A stretch of DNA of 64,000 nucleotides. Origin: Krasilnikovozyma curviuscula (Eukaryota > Basidiomycota > Tremellomycetes > Cystofilobasidiales > Mrakiaceae). Each line of letters opens with the position of its first letter. Position 1 is the first letter of the stretch. Below, one piece after another: positions 35,510 to 47,800 of this stretch. The notes below the pieces were generated by a model. The model was not told where the DNA came from and ran no database searches. It was given only the letters and a program-made list of their open reading frames with translations. The position numbers and the translations under genes were made by a program. The stretch covers positions 31,501 through 95,500 of the forward strand of contig MVAQ01000062.1 in assembly GCA_014825775.1 (NCBI GenBank), written 5' to 3'.

Positions 35510-36090
35510 CACTGAACCCTGTCGAAAATTTTGGTCGGACAGTCGAGCTGGTTCAGACAGCAACCAGTCGAAGAAATGCGACTACGCAGTGATGGAAAGC
35601 TGTGACCGCCACGTTACTACCGTTTCAACGAAATACGGCTGTAAGTCTTCTTCTTTTAATCCATAAATATCCCTGGAAGTGTTTGACCATACTAGTTTAG
35701 TTAAGCAAAGCAGCGAGCACGAAACGAGTGGCTGAGAGCAAAGCGCAACTTCTGCGACATGTCAATACAGTGAGCATGGGAAAACAGAAAAATAAACAAC
35801 TTTTGAGATCACAATCACCGAAAGACGATCGCAAAACATATAAGAACAGGTTGTGCTCATAATAGAAGCAGATCTTTGCTGGTAATAAACGTCGCGATTG
35901 TGCATCTTCCGAAAGGGCTCAGAATCTGGAATGTGCAGTTGGAACGCTTTTGAATCCAAAAAGAGCTATGGAAACAGCAAAGTGTTTGGTGGGGGAAACC
36001 CATCTAGTTATATGATTATTGCAAAATACAAACGACCAAGATTTTGTTATAAAAAAAAAGCCCATTTTCCAGCAAGAAAGGGATTTTTGT
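35510..36090. other. intergenic region
   Basis: 580 bp between the start of the VHS/GAT-like gene and the stop of 6PGDH copy B, both on the minus strand. It holds the promoter of the former and the 3' region of the latter. No gene was seen. Confidence 0.4.
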
Positions 36091-36523
36091 TTAGGCGTTG
36101 TAGGTGGAAGCAGAGATGTTACCACCTCTTCCAGTCCAGTTGATGTGGATATCCTTTCCAGACTCGAGACGAGCGTTCTCCATACCAGGTCTGACCCTGA
36201 AGGTGTGCGCACCGAAGTAGTCACGCTGGCCTTGGATCAAGTTGGCAGGGAGGGTCTCGGTTCTGTAGCCGTCGAAGAAGGACAAAGCAGTCGAGTGAGC
36301 TGGGAGTGGGATACCCCAGAGAGTACCTTGGGCAACGACACGTCTCTGTCGACGGTAAAAAGAACAGCAAATACTTGGTCAGTGAACCGAACCAAGATTA
36401 AGTCGACGAGTGCAACCTGTACTACTCACCCATCCTGGTTGAGCCTTGGCAATAGCAGCCTTGAAGAAGTCATCGAACAACAAGTTCTCAAGGTCCTGGT
36501 CCTTTTGGAAGGCCTTGGTGATG
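36091..36523 (-). repeat. near-identical tract shared with 6PGDH copy A (9551-9983)
   Basis: Counterpart of 9551-9983, including the 84-nt intron 36346-36429 with three mismatches to its partner. It begins at the stop codon and fades after the FLGDITK codons. Confidence 0.9.
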
Positions 36524-38908
36524 TCACCGAGGAAGACGGACTTAATGATACATCCACCTCTCCACATGGCAGCGATACCAGCGTTGTTGAGTTTCCAGTC
36601 GTACTACGGGGTTCAAATAGCGGTATGATCAAGTCAATGTCTTGTTTATCGAAGATTGTAGAGCATAACGAGCGAGTACTGACCTCAACAGCGGCGGTTC
36701 TCATGAGCATGTAACCTTGAGCGTAGGAGATGATCTTGGAAGCGTAAAGAGCCTGTTCGAGATCATCACTGTAGAATAAGACATCGGCGAAAAGTTTTAG
36801 AACACAGAACAGGATGAGTCAGGAAGAACCGTCTAACATAACGCACATGAACTGTTGCTTCTTGTCCTCAGCCATTGGCTCGATAGCAGGACCAGCAATA
36901 ACCTTTGAAGCTCTCACTCTCTCTTCCTTGATGGCAGAGAGACATCTAGCGAAGACAGCCTCACCGATGAGGGTGACTGGCATACCCATGTCGAGAGCGT
37001 TGATAGCAGTCCACTTTCCGGTACCCTTTTGACCGGCCTTATCGAGGATCTTTTGGACCATTGGAACACCGTCTTCGTCGTTGTAGGCGAGGATCTCAGC
37101 AGTGACTTAAAACAAGGCAGATGTCGTTTAGATAACCATCGAAGGATGAGATGATGAGTTGCGTTGCGTGAACTCACTTTGAATCAGGAAGGAGTCGAGA
37201 ACACCCTTGTTCCACTTGAAGAAGACATCAGAGATCTCCTTTTCAGTCAAACCAAGACCTCTCTTGAGGATGTCGTAGGCCTCGGCAATGAGCTGCATGT
37301 CACCGTATTCGATACCGTTGTGGACCATCTGCGACGAGAACGATTCCATCAGCGCAGCTCATTGATCGCTCACTACATCATTGGGGAAGAAAAGGGAGAA
37401 CGCACCTTGACATAATGTCCAGAACCGGTTCCACCGACCCAGTCACAACATGGCTCGTCGCCATTTGGACCCTTAATCTGGGCGGAGGTCTTTTGGAAGA
37501 TCTCCTTGATGGCAGGCCAGGCAGCCTCGGAACCTCCTGGCATCATAGATGGTCCGTGACGAGCACCTTCCTCACCTCCAGAGACACCAGAGCCGACGAA
37601 GAGGAAACCCTTGTCTTCGAGCTCCTTGGTTCTTCGGATGGAATCTGCGATAAAAGGGAGAGGTAAGGTCAAATTTCTAATGGAACGATGAGCATTATTT
37701 TTCGAAGCAGTTGCAAAACTTACCTGGGTAGTGAGAGTTACCACCCTGTTATTTCGGTTAGAAAAGGCGGAGACGGAACGAGATTGGTTGGGGAAATCAG
37801 CGGTCTGCAACTCCGATGACCAAGCGAAAGAAAAAAAAAGTTCTCCACGAACTTCTTTTCAACAATACTCACATCAATGATGATATCACCCTTGTCGAGG
37901 TGTGGGACCAAGAGGTCGATGAAGGTATCGACGGCCTTACCAGCCTGGACGAGCAAGACGATCTTTCTTGGGCTCTTCAACTTGGAGCACAAGTCCTCGA
38001 TCGAGTGAGCGCCAATGACGTTGGTTCCCTTGGCTTCGTTGGCAAGGAAGTCGTCAACCTTGGAGACAGTTCTGTTGAAGGCACAAACTTTGAAACCCCT
38101 GCGACGCAAAGGACAGAGGTCAGTCAAGGGTTGCATCGGAGACATCGGAATGATGTTCCACACGGTAGCAGAACAAAAAAAGAAAGACGCACTTGTCGTT
38201 CTGCATTACATGAACAGCGTGGAGTGAACCGAAAGGTGAAAAGAAAGGCAGAAATGTGAAAATCAGCAATTGCCGATTGATTACCGACCTGCGTTTTTCG
38301 CGCCCCCCATCGTTTTTCTACAGCGTTCTACGACTCAAGAGGCAGGATTCACATACCATGTTCTACAGGTGAGATGACAGATAGCAAAACCAAACATAAG
38401 AGCAATGAAGAAACAGAGAAAGAAAGAAGCAGTCAGCATTTTTCAACCCAAATAGAAGGGGAGAAAGCGATGAGATAATGTCCGAATTCGACCAAACTCA
38501 CAAGGATCAAGTTCTGACCCATGACGGCCAAACCGATGAGACCAATATCAGCTCTTCATTAGAAGCAACAGTTCCAATTATATTCATAAATGAGAACCAG
38601 CGACCAGTTTTTTTTTTTTCAGGCAGAGGGGTTTTTTCAACAGAGATGACGGAAGAGAACCGAAAAGACGAGTGAGCAAAGGGAGAGAAACGGTAAGGGT
38701 GTCAGTATAAATGCTTGGGTTTAATCATTTATTGAGTATGGAAGGCCATCCAGGACACCAAAGTTTCGCTGGGAAGTACAGCAACTGCTGATCATTCGAT
38801 TGCAAACCCAATCTCTTTCGCATCTGATGGCCGTCCCTTCGTTCATATCCATTCACAACCCAGAGACCAGCAAGCAATACGACCAAGAGGGACTCACTTT
38901 TCAGACAT
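36091..38908 (-). CDS. 6-phosphogluconate dehydrogenase, copy B
   Basis: Same reaction and domain plan as copy A: MSEK (ATG 38906-38908), then [94 protein letters not shown] with the catalytic Lys, [20 protein letters not shown] and [15 protein letters not shown] at the end. About ten introns, mostly at the same places as in copy A but different in sequence except the one nearest the 3' end. Coding differences are largely synonymous. Promoters differ completely, so the copies may be expressed under different conditions, as for GND1/GND2 in budding yeast. Copy B uses slightly more C/G-ending codons in the middle exons, which may mark it as the more highly expressed copy (inference). Confidence 0.96.
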
Positions 38909-39420
38909 GTTGAATAGATAATTGGAAGGTGTTTGGGTTGGATGAAAAAAGGGGAGAGTGGTGGGTTGGCGTAACTCGAATGTCGTCCCTTCGATTGCCG
39001 CATTCAACAGGTGGCGGTAATCGATTGTCTGGCTCCCCTCCGACACGGTTCCTATTTTTGTTTATCCACCCTAGATAACAGGGTACAGTCCTAATCTGGG
39101 ACCAGTGAGGTTGAACTTGGTCTTCCTATAGTAAAACAGAACCCGTTTGTGTATCTGCGCCGTCTTGTCAGACGGTTAAGCAAGGTTGCCAGCTTTTAGG
39201 GGCTCGCAATGGTTACAGATTGCATCCCTTTCAAGGGGTGACACTACAATCTCTAAACACAGCGTCACCGACATAGGCGTAGACTAGTCAAAAAGGAAAA
39301 AGAGTCTGTCCAATTGTCCAGGGTTTCATTGCCGTCACCAGCATCCCTTCCTTCCTCCCCTCCCAAAGGCAAAACTAAGTCAAAGCATCGCGTCTCTCGG
39401 CTGGCCTCATAAACAGCCTC
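38909..39420. promoter_or_regulatory. intergenic, promoter side of 6PGDH copy B
   Basis: 512 bp with the 6PGDH copy B promoter and the 3' end of the aspartic-protease-like gene. A GC-richer patch at about 39140-39260 shows local self-complementarity, but no tRNA, 5S rRNA or snoRNA could be supported. Confidence 0.35.
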
Positions 39421-41638
39421 TCAGGGAAAGATCAATGCTTTGTTAGCGCTCGTGATATCAACAGATGTCCCTCGATCCGCGTTGAAGTTTGTCAGCGCCT
39501 TCGTCTGGTTTGTGATGGTCGCCAACTGAAGATTCACGAGAGGGCAGTGTCAGTTTCGAGGGATTAAATGAATAGAAAAGCAGAAAAAACAGGGAGGGAA
39601 CACACGTACTTGGATGAATCCACCTGTAGAGACACCAGTAGTATTGTCGTACCTGCAGATAGGAATTTGTCGCAGCAAATGTGTAGAGATGGGTTCAACG
39701 AGATGTAAAAGGAATAAAGAGAAGAATTAGAGGCAAATCTTACGTTCCGTAGTTGTACAACGAATATATGTTCTTGTGTATAACATCACCTGCTCATCAG
39801 AACCCTTTTATCAACAATCACCCAAGGTTACCAAAAGCAAGGACAAACTTCAAGGCCATCACGCACCAAACAACCAATCACTCCCCACCCTTTCCTTCCA
39901 CACCTGTGCGATAGGGTAGATGCCGGCGGTGCACTGCGGCAGCGATGGATCGAGAGCGTTGATGGAGACATTGACGTTTACGTCAATGGGTGCGATGGGG
40001 AACGTATGGGGTCCGACGGAGATGAGGATGTCAATCAGACTGGTGCATGCTATGGCATACAGAAGAACTCTTCAGCTTTCTCCTCAGCGAAGAGAGAGGG
40101 AAGGAAGAAGGGAAGCGACACATACGGACGGCGTAAGTCCCAGCATACACGCTTTCATCTCCGGTTCCAGGACTGAACACCGCGCCCTCGACGTTGCCCA
40201 TCAATGCCGCAACTTGATCATCCGGCCCAACTAACCAGCTCTCGCCGAGATCCATTAACGCAACCGCTTCGCTTTGTGCCACCGTCGCGGTCTGCGACGT
40301 CAACGCGAGCTTCTGCCCATTGACTGCCATCCCATTGATAGCCAACGACCACGGTTGGCGAAAGGACAAGGTGTCGAAGGTGGACTGGACGAGGGGTACG
40401 ATCGTTGTGTTGCCGATGTAAGGGTATTCGAGAAGATATTGGCCGATGGTGAACTCGCCCATCTAGAACCGACAAACAACCAACGGGCCGCGTCAGAAAG
40501 GAATTGGTGGAGGAGTCGAAGGAAGTGAGGAACCTACGGTTGTGCCTCGCTTAGCATCTGTTTCGCGGCCGAGGAAGAAGGAGATGTAATTTGAAATAGA
40601 TGGGTTCTGAAAGGTAAATTCGACAAATACCAAAATAAAAACAGTGTTAGTCTGTCAAATAATCGGACGAGTGTAGACAATTGCCTACCTCATCAAAGAT
40701 CTTAGTTTCTCCCGAGAAAAAAAAAGGATCCAAGATTGGCCGTCAACAAAAAAGGTAACATATCGTCTGCGGGAAACACTAGAAGAGTTGGAACTTCAAA
40801 GACTCAATTCTTCGAATCATTGTATCCCCATCCGAGCTTCCCGGAGCAGAAGCCCTCCAAGAATTCTGAATCAGAGACATGTTGTACATTCCGATACCCC
40901 AACTAGATTCCCAAATCCCAAAGGGAAAAGGAAAGAATCGCGCCTTTCAGAATCGACGCACAGACTGAAAGCAGGAGAGAGAAGACATACACGCCATCAC
41001 ACTGCGCATCACTGAACTTACTCCCCATTTGCGTCTGAGAAGCAAGTAGGAGAGCCTGCTTGTCGATCTCGAACCCCCCGATAGTCAGAGGCGTGGTGAT
41101 GATGTTCCCAGCAGCCCACTGCGCCGTCCTGTAGTCCATCAATTAAACCAGTAGCCTCTCAGCTCACAGAAATAAAATAAAACAAAAGTTGAGATGACAA
41201 CTGGACGGAAGACGCTTTACCCGTATGTCAGGTTGAGCGAGATCTGTGGTGTCGACTGCGGTGCGTTGGCGAGTAACTCCAACGCTTTCTCTCCACCGAG
41301 CCAGAAATCTACCCATGTCAGCCATCAGCCTCCTTCTCAATCCCTACGCAAGAAAAGAAAACGTTAAACATGCCGGAAGTCGTCGTATCCACCAACAACG
41401 TAAAGTTCGTCAGCGACTCCGGCTCCCCAATCTGGACCGTCACTGTGTAGACCTCGTCGAGAAGCAGGTTGGTGAGATTAAGTGCGTCGTCCGAATGGGC
41501 GTCTCGTTCCGTCAGGAAGGGCAGGTTTGAACGTGTAGTGGGGAAGAAAAGCTCTTGAGAGTAGGAAGGGATGACGAGCGCGTTCAAGGAGGGGAGGAGG
41601 GCGGCGGAAAGGAGAACGAGAAGTGTAAACAATGTCAT
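39421..41638 (-). CDS. secreted aspartic-protease-like protein with altered active-site motifs
   Basis: Pepsin-fold family member. Start ATG 41636-41638 gives a signal peptide (MTLFTLLVLLSAALLPSLNA). The first active-site region reads FTLLVDTTTSGMFNV, where pepsins have D-T-G-S/T-S. Then ITTPLTIGGFEIDKQALLLA, a region where pepsins carry the Y75 flap and neighbouring strand, SNYISFFLGRETDAKRGTTM, FTIGQYLLEYPYIGNTTIV and VNGQKLALTSQTATVA. The second active-site region reads AVALMDLGESWLVGP, where pepsins have D-T-G-T/S-S. Later FPIAPIDVNVNVSINALDPS, GSDWLFGDVIHKNIYSLYNY and FNADRGTSVDITSANKALIF complete the C-terminal lobe. Both aspartates remain but the triads are D-T-T and D-L-G. It may be an inactive relative, or have an unusual specificity. 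About nine introns. Confidence 0.75.
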
Positions 41639-42159
41639 TACCAGCCCGATTTCGTTTCCCACTTTGAGAAAGAGGGGGATTTTCGATTTGGTTAACGGAG
41701 GGACATATTTCGTAGAGAGGGAGATGACCCACTCCTTTTCTATTTCTAGGCGGGGTGAGGTGTTCGTATGTGCAGGATGTATCAATCGAGGCGGTGACAT
41801 GAGCTGTCTGAAGCGCCTCACGAGCGCATTCTTTATATATAGTCGTCCTGTTTGTCTGTCGTACGCGATCCTTTTGTGTTTGTCATGGCTTTACATCACC
41901 CATCAGCCTAATCGAAGACAGAGGGGGACCAGTCCGACAGAGATGAGAGCAATTAGTCGAGTATAAGCTTACGACAATGATACACACTCCACTTGCTTGT
42001 AACCAGCTACTGCACCTCGCAGAAGATTACGCTTCGGTCAGAATAGGCAAACAGAGAAAAAAAGCCACATTTGTATTTTTTTATGGTTGCAAGCTTCCCT
42101 GTCTAAGAGGTACACCGTCGCCTTTGAATCCACTCATCAAAGCCTCAAGAAAGAAAAAG
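41639..42159. other. intergenic region
   Basis: 521 bp between the start of the aspartic-protease-like gene and the stop of ATP14, both on the minus strand. No gene was seen. Confidence 0.4.
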
Positions 42160-43488
42160 CTAGTGGTGGACATCCCCCCAGCCCTTCTGGTCGTACGTGA
42201 ACTTGTAGTTCTCCATCTCCTCGAGCCAACCTTCCTCGACGATTGGGTGGCCGTGGGCGTCGAGCTGTGGTGCGGCAGCAACAACGGCGTCGGATGAAGC
42301 CTGGGAAGGAGCAAGGTGGACTAACATGGCCAACAGGTAAGGTCAGTCTTGCGAAGACAACACACAGAAAAGGTAGTTGAAGCGAGAGGCACACGGACCT
42401 TCACTAGCGTCGTAGTCTGCGAGCGCAGCACTCAGATCACCGACTTCAGAAGGGGCAGAGGGAGTTGGTGGGAGGGTGAAGGTTTTTATGGACGCGGCGA
42501 GGGAGGGGTCTTCTGGCTTTGGCTTGAACGCCTTGAGCTCTTTGAGGTAGAGGTCTTGGATCAGATCTGTTTGTTTATTGAGGTCAGTGTGCACAGGCAG
42601 AAGAGTGTAAGGTGGAGTTCATGGGATTGTTGAGGGTTGTTCATAATGAAGGTAGAAACAAGGAGACAAGTAGTCGAGTTGCATGGGTTCACGTCGAAGT
42701 TGGGATTCAACGGCAGAGCAGACGAATGAGGGGTAATAGCCGAGATGTAGTAAAGGTGACCATTTGAAGTTGAACAATGCAGGAGTGAGAAGTTGAAAGG
42801 CAAAAAAGAGGGAAAGAAACAGCGTCAGTTTCAAGCGTCTACAACAGTCGAACCCTTTTTTCTCCACCAAGCCTATTCTTCCATCCATTGGTCGCTCACG
42901 AAGGAACGGAAAAGTCAGGTAACAGCTTCCACCACGCACAAATCCCTATTCAGCCAACGAATAGGTGATTTTGTTTAGCAGGAAGGCAAGTGCCGAGGTT
43001 TTTTGCTGCGAGCGGCGGACCTCATCTCGCTGCAATTCCTCTTCTCCATTGAACCTTCTTCCCTGCTCACTGCTAAAGAGACATGAAACCACACCAGCAA
43101 CCAGAGTCCTCCAGTGCTGCTCCAGTTGAATTGGCCTGAGAGTGAGCCTTCCTGGGCTCTTTTGGTCCTCTTTCCCAATTTTCCACAGGAACGAGTCGTC
43201 CTTATCCCATCGCGACGGCCGACATATTATATCCTCCCTCCCTTGTATCACTGTGCCTTTCTACCCGTCCTTGACCAATAACCGAACCTAGAGAGCAAAG
43301 AGGTGAAGAAGAACATCACGACGCACCTTTTCTGACTGAGACACCAGCAGAGAAGGATCTCTTGAGAGGAGCAGAGCAGACCGACTTGACCTGGGATAAC
43401 GGCAAATAAAAGAGAGTAGGGAATCTCAGTGCACATGATAAGGATAAAATTGAAGAGGACATTCTCTCCTTACAGCGACTCTGAACAT
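42160..43488 (-). CDS. ATP14: mitochondrial F-ATP synthase subunit h (Atp14)
   Basis: Peripheral-stalk subunit h of fungal mitochondrial F1Fo-ATP synthase. Start ATG 43486-43488 encodes MFRVA, then an intron, then VKSVCSAPLKRSFSAGVSVRK, a mitochondrial presequence. The mature part has the family core DLIQDLYLKELKAFKPKPED, then TFTLPPTPSAPSEVGDLSAA, LADYDASE and a C-terminus IVEEGWLEEMENYKFTYDQ ending GWGDVHH at a TAG (42160-42162). Size and the NLIQDLYL-like motif fit the family. Its first intron runs about 90 nt after only five codons, and a further long intron region lies between the presequence exon and the DLIQDLYL exon. It is arranged head to head with the IF1 gene. Confidence 0.88.
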
Positions 43489-43672
43489 TATGAAGAGAAC
43501 TGGGGCGTTTGACGGTCGGTAAAGACCAACGCAAACTGTCTGCGACGAAAAAGGTCAGACTGCAGCGGTGGCGTCGACGACCCGAGCGGCACGCAAGTGG
43601 AAATGACGAGTGCGCCCATCTCTAAGAAGTTCCAACTGCCACCTCATCCAATCACATATTAAAACATATACA
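43489..43672. promoter_or_regulatory. 184-bp shared region between ATP14 and IF1 starts
   Basis: The two ATGs are only 184 bp apart on opposite strands, so both promoters and both 5' untranslated regions must fit here. This is the shortest divergent spacer in the window. No specific factor site is claimed. Confidence 0.6.
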
Positions 43673-44481
43673 ATGCTTTCCTCAGTCAGACTCTCAGCAA
43701 CAAGAAACATCAGACAGGTAAACAGCCTACATATTCTTCAATCTCAGTCCCATCTCATTGTTGCTCACTTCACTTCTGTTCTTCCCTCTGCTTCTTTTTT
43801 ATTGAATCGATGAAGTCGATGTCATCTTTCCGTGGATATGCCTCTGGCTCTGAAGGTGCTACTGCCAGCGACAAGTCCTTCTCGTTAGTTTCCTCCTTGT
43901 ACTCTGTGGGTGTAAACTTGTGTGGGAATACTCATCACTCTTCCTCTTCTTCTTTTTTCTGTTCCTTACCTGGCCCTCTTCCGATCAACACCATGCTACT
44001 GCCTTCCCTGCTTACCGTAATCCCTGGCAAAAATAACTCCATCTTACTTCACTTCGTCCCTTCGTTTTTCCTCGACGTCATCATCCCCACTCGCTCGACT
44101 CGATCCCCTTACGTCCCATACTTTCTCCTTGCATTTGTCTATCCTTCCATCCATATAAACTACTATTTCTACCATCATATTTTTAATTTTTTTTTTCTCC
44201 ATCTGCCCATGTCCCTTTCGTCATCCGCCCAATCTTCTTACCTCTTCGCATTACCTCACCACTAAACCACTTCAACCCTACATCGCCCCATCCACCGACA
44301 CCTTGTTTCAACGAATCAAACTCTAACCCATACCCACAACAGCACCCGAGAGCAGTCCCAAGAGGCGCGATATATCTACGAAGCCGAAAAGGAGAAGGCC
44401 AAGAAGCTGAAGGCCGACCTGGAGGCGCAGGAGAAGAAGGTCAAGGAGCTTGAAGCCCAGCACGCCAAAGAACAGAAGTAA
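43673..44481 (+). CDS. mitochondrial ATPase inhibitor IF1/Inh1
   Basis: Blocks ATP hydrolysis by F1Fo-ATP synthase when the membrane potential falls. Exons 43673-43717, 43816-43883 and 44343-44481 are phase-consistent and encode 83 residues, close to yeast Inh1. Exon 1 is a mitochondrial presequence start (MLSSVRLSATRNIRQ), exon 2 reads SMSSFRGYASGSEGATASDK, and exon 3 is the helical inhibitor core TREQSQEARYIYEAEKEKAK followed by a coiled coil with repeated LK/LE/KKVKE ending HAKEQK. The minimal inhibitory region of IF1 proteins contains a similar R-E-x-x-x-E-x-x-Y/F motif. The second intron is 459 nt, much longer than others here, and strongly pyrimidine-rich. Confidence 0.88.
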
Positions 44482-44870
44482 ATGTGTTTAGCTCAAGAAA
44501 GGGACACGCTAGAAGTGTCCCTCAAAGCACCGTGTTTATTTTGAGATGAAGATAGGCCGTCTTATCGAACCCTTTTCTTCACAAGAAGAGATAGAAAGAG
44601 AGCGGCCGAGAGAAAGAGTACAGTGTTAGAGTACAGTGTTCTGGCATGCGACCGACTTTCTTAAGGAGAATAACAGTTACAAGAAAGGAATGCCGAAAAA
44701 GGACCAGATCTTTGCGAAAAGTGCACGATGTCACTGTTACAGCGTCGACGCTGATTGTAGTAATACCTCATTAATATTATTATTTCATTTTTAACCTTCT
44801 CAAAGTTATTCGTTACTCATGAGAGCTGGAAACACCACAAATGTTGTCAAGTCTTCCTTCTTCATATGGT
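44482..44870. other. intergenic, convergent gene ends
   Basis: 389 bp between IF1 (+) and the disordered membrane-tethered protein (-). No gene was seen. Confidence 0.4.
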
Positions 44871-47800
44871 TCAATTTCTACCAAAGAGACCTTCAGCACT
44901 CGACGTGCTCAGCACACTGGCTCTCTTTTTCGCCTTCTCCTTAACCTTCTTTTTCTGACCTTTGGACAACTTTGGCGCCGCACTTCCAAAAGTGCCCGTC
45001 CCACTAGCACTGGCAGCAGAGATTGACCCTGCAGTACTGTCATCAAAACCAGCCGAGCTGCTGGTGCTGCTACCGATCGTTCCAACACTGCTGCCGATCG
45101 TTCCAGTCAAGGACGAGATGCTCTCTGAGCCGCCAGAGACTCTACGGTCCGGGAACATCTTAGTGGTAGTGTTGGAGGACTGGATGCTGTTCAACAAGTT
45201 TGGGTTAGCTGCTCCCGTTGTGTCGGTTGGCGAGTTGGATCGGACGCTTTGTTGTGGTGACGTCGAGATTGGGAATGCTGTACCTCCTCCGCTTAATACA
45301 GACTGTGTGTATGGAAGAAACGGCGAGCCAGTTTATTAGTTTTTTTAGAATGAGTAAGGTGAAAGAACGTACGTGAGATTTGCCTTGAGGTGGTGTTGGG
45401 GGGTTCCACGGGATGAAATTTGCCCTAGGTGATGGTGGTGATGCAGCAGGTGGGACCGGAGGAAAAGCCTTTGTCTACACACAATTTCCCGATAAGGGAT
45501 AAGTTTCAACACAATTGGCTGGGAACGAGGAAAGGAACCAACTGAATCATGAGAGAAAGAGCGACTAGCAGCTTTCAATGTCACACCAGCTTTCCTATTT
45601 ACTCCACTTCCGACTGCAGCGGAATTTTCTCCATCTTCCCTCTTCTCATAGTTCTTCTTCAGAGACTCAACTTTACCACTAAAATTCAAACCGCCGAACG
45701 ACGACACATTGTTGAAGCCAGCACCCGCACCGGTCGGCGTCAACGACTTTTTCTTCTCACCGCCAGTGACACCTGACGATGATCGTTTCAAGCTATGACC
45801 CGCAGGGATGACAAATTCGTTTTCATTTGAACTTCTTGTGGAAGATGGAATTCGACTCAGTCCTTGAACCCGGGCAGTGGAGACGTTGGACGTGTGGGTA
45901 ATGTTCATTCCCAGCCCCAACCCCTTGTCGACCGATGTAGTACTTGAAGTTGAAGATGATCTGGAATCTGGTGATGGGAGACGAAAAGAATCAGAAATTC
46001 CTGATGTTGGATTCACGGTGGTATCACTTGCAATGTAGTTGCTCCTGTCATCATTTGAAGTTGAAGCTGAGTTGATGTTGTCATAATCCTTGACGAGAGA
46101 GTTAACTGGCGTTGGTGTGATGACACCAATGTTGGGAATACCTGGGAGAAAATCAGAAGAGGTCTGTCTGTTGGTGCTGCTATTGCTCGTTTTCGGACCG
46201 CCGGCTGGCGAGGTGTGAGGTGAGGCCCACTTCGAGAAGGTTTTGAACTGCGCGAGCAACAGGACGGTTCAGCAGCATTGAAACTCTTAAAATTACATCG
46301 TCAAACGCACATCGAACTGTGTTTCTTTATCATCAAGAGCTGTCATGAGAAGAGGTGGACTTAGAGGGTGTGAGTGGGTGATTGGAAGTGGTGGCGTGAT
46401 CGATCTTCCTCTGGTCTGCCAGGAATAGGATGTATATCAGCAACTTTCTTGGAACAGCCTTGAATCTCCAGAATCATTGTTTACTTCAGTAGTATCAGAA
46501 GAGCGGTAACCACGAGGAGAAGCACGGACTGTCTCGGTCTCAACTTCAGAATCATCGATGCTGCGATCGCTAGGTGGTGTAGAAATTGGCATCCAACCAT
46601 CTCGAAAGCTAGTACCGCTACCAAAGGAAGAATAAGAGTCTTTGGTTTTGGGATTAATTTCTGGGTGAGGCATGCTAGTTGAAGAGACCTCAGGAGCTGT
46701 AGTGCAATGATCCAAACTGCGGGTCAGAGCTGATAGCAGTGCGCAATGAGCAAAGAATCTGATACTCACAGTTTCTGGGGGTAGCCAGAGAAGTACTGAC
46801 AGTATCAGGACTACCAAAAGTATCTTCGCTCAGACTTCGCTCCAAATTGCCTCCAGCGCCAAATGACATTCTAGCGTATCTCAAAGCGTTGGCAAATGGT
46901 GAAGCACCTTGGCCGAATCTACTACCACTAGTCTGCACTGTATTTTGGAAGAGGCCAGGAGTGGGGAGTGGTTCAGGAATGTGAACAATTTCGTTGATTG
47001 TTGTTGTCGCTGATGATGAAGAAGAAGGAGTGCAAAAGAGTTGAGATTGGTCGATAGAAGTAAGTTCTTTGGTTGGCGAATCAATGGTACTAAGATCGTA
47101 TCTTGAGTCAACTTTATAGGGGTGAAGCGTTAATAAGTGGGTCGACAAGCAAGAAAGAAGCTCGTACTAACATCCGTGGCTAAGCTCTGGTCGATCACCT
47201 AGCGACAAATACGTAAACGGTAAGATCATCGGTCTCTTCAGCAGGAGAGTGTTTCCAACTTGTCTTGAAAGAAAAGAAAGGCTTTGAAATGGACTGATTT
47301 GACTCTGTACGTACGAGAGAACTGAGATGAGTAAGTCAGTTTCTGATCGCGCTGCGTGTTGGAAGCATACGAAGGACCCACAGGATTGTGGCCGAAAGAT
47401 GGTCCAGAATATGGAAAGGTGTGTGAACCAAAGACTAAGGTACAAAAAAAAGGAGGAAATATCTTTCACTTTGCTTGAAAGGCATCAGGGAGTGAAAGGA
47501 AATGCTCACATTGTGGACCAGTTGTTTCATGAGAACCATGCGCAACTTCTGGGGTCGGGGCCTGAAAAGAAGACAGTCAGCAGAGAAATTAATACTGAAA
47601 GACAAGAACCGCACCGGATCCAACTCGAGCTCTCCCATGTCGTCTTGGACGGCTGTGGATGATGAAATAGTAACATTCGGATCTTCTTCTGCGTCGAAAT
47701 AATTACTCTCATCTTCGGATTCACCCATGAATGAGACCGATTTCCCGGATTGAGAGCCCCTTTTGGCTTTTGGCGGAAGCTCCAAGTCGATCAAATACTG

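Noticed and set aside
36019..36714. 231-codon plus-strand open frame antisense to 6PGDH copy B
   Set aside because: Same explanation as for copy A; the frame breaks where the copies diverge.
39140..39260. Possible structured RNA or tRNA
   Set aside because: Local complementarity is present but no cloverleaf, B-box or 5S-like sequence could be fitted.
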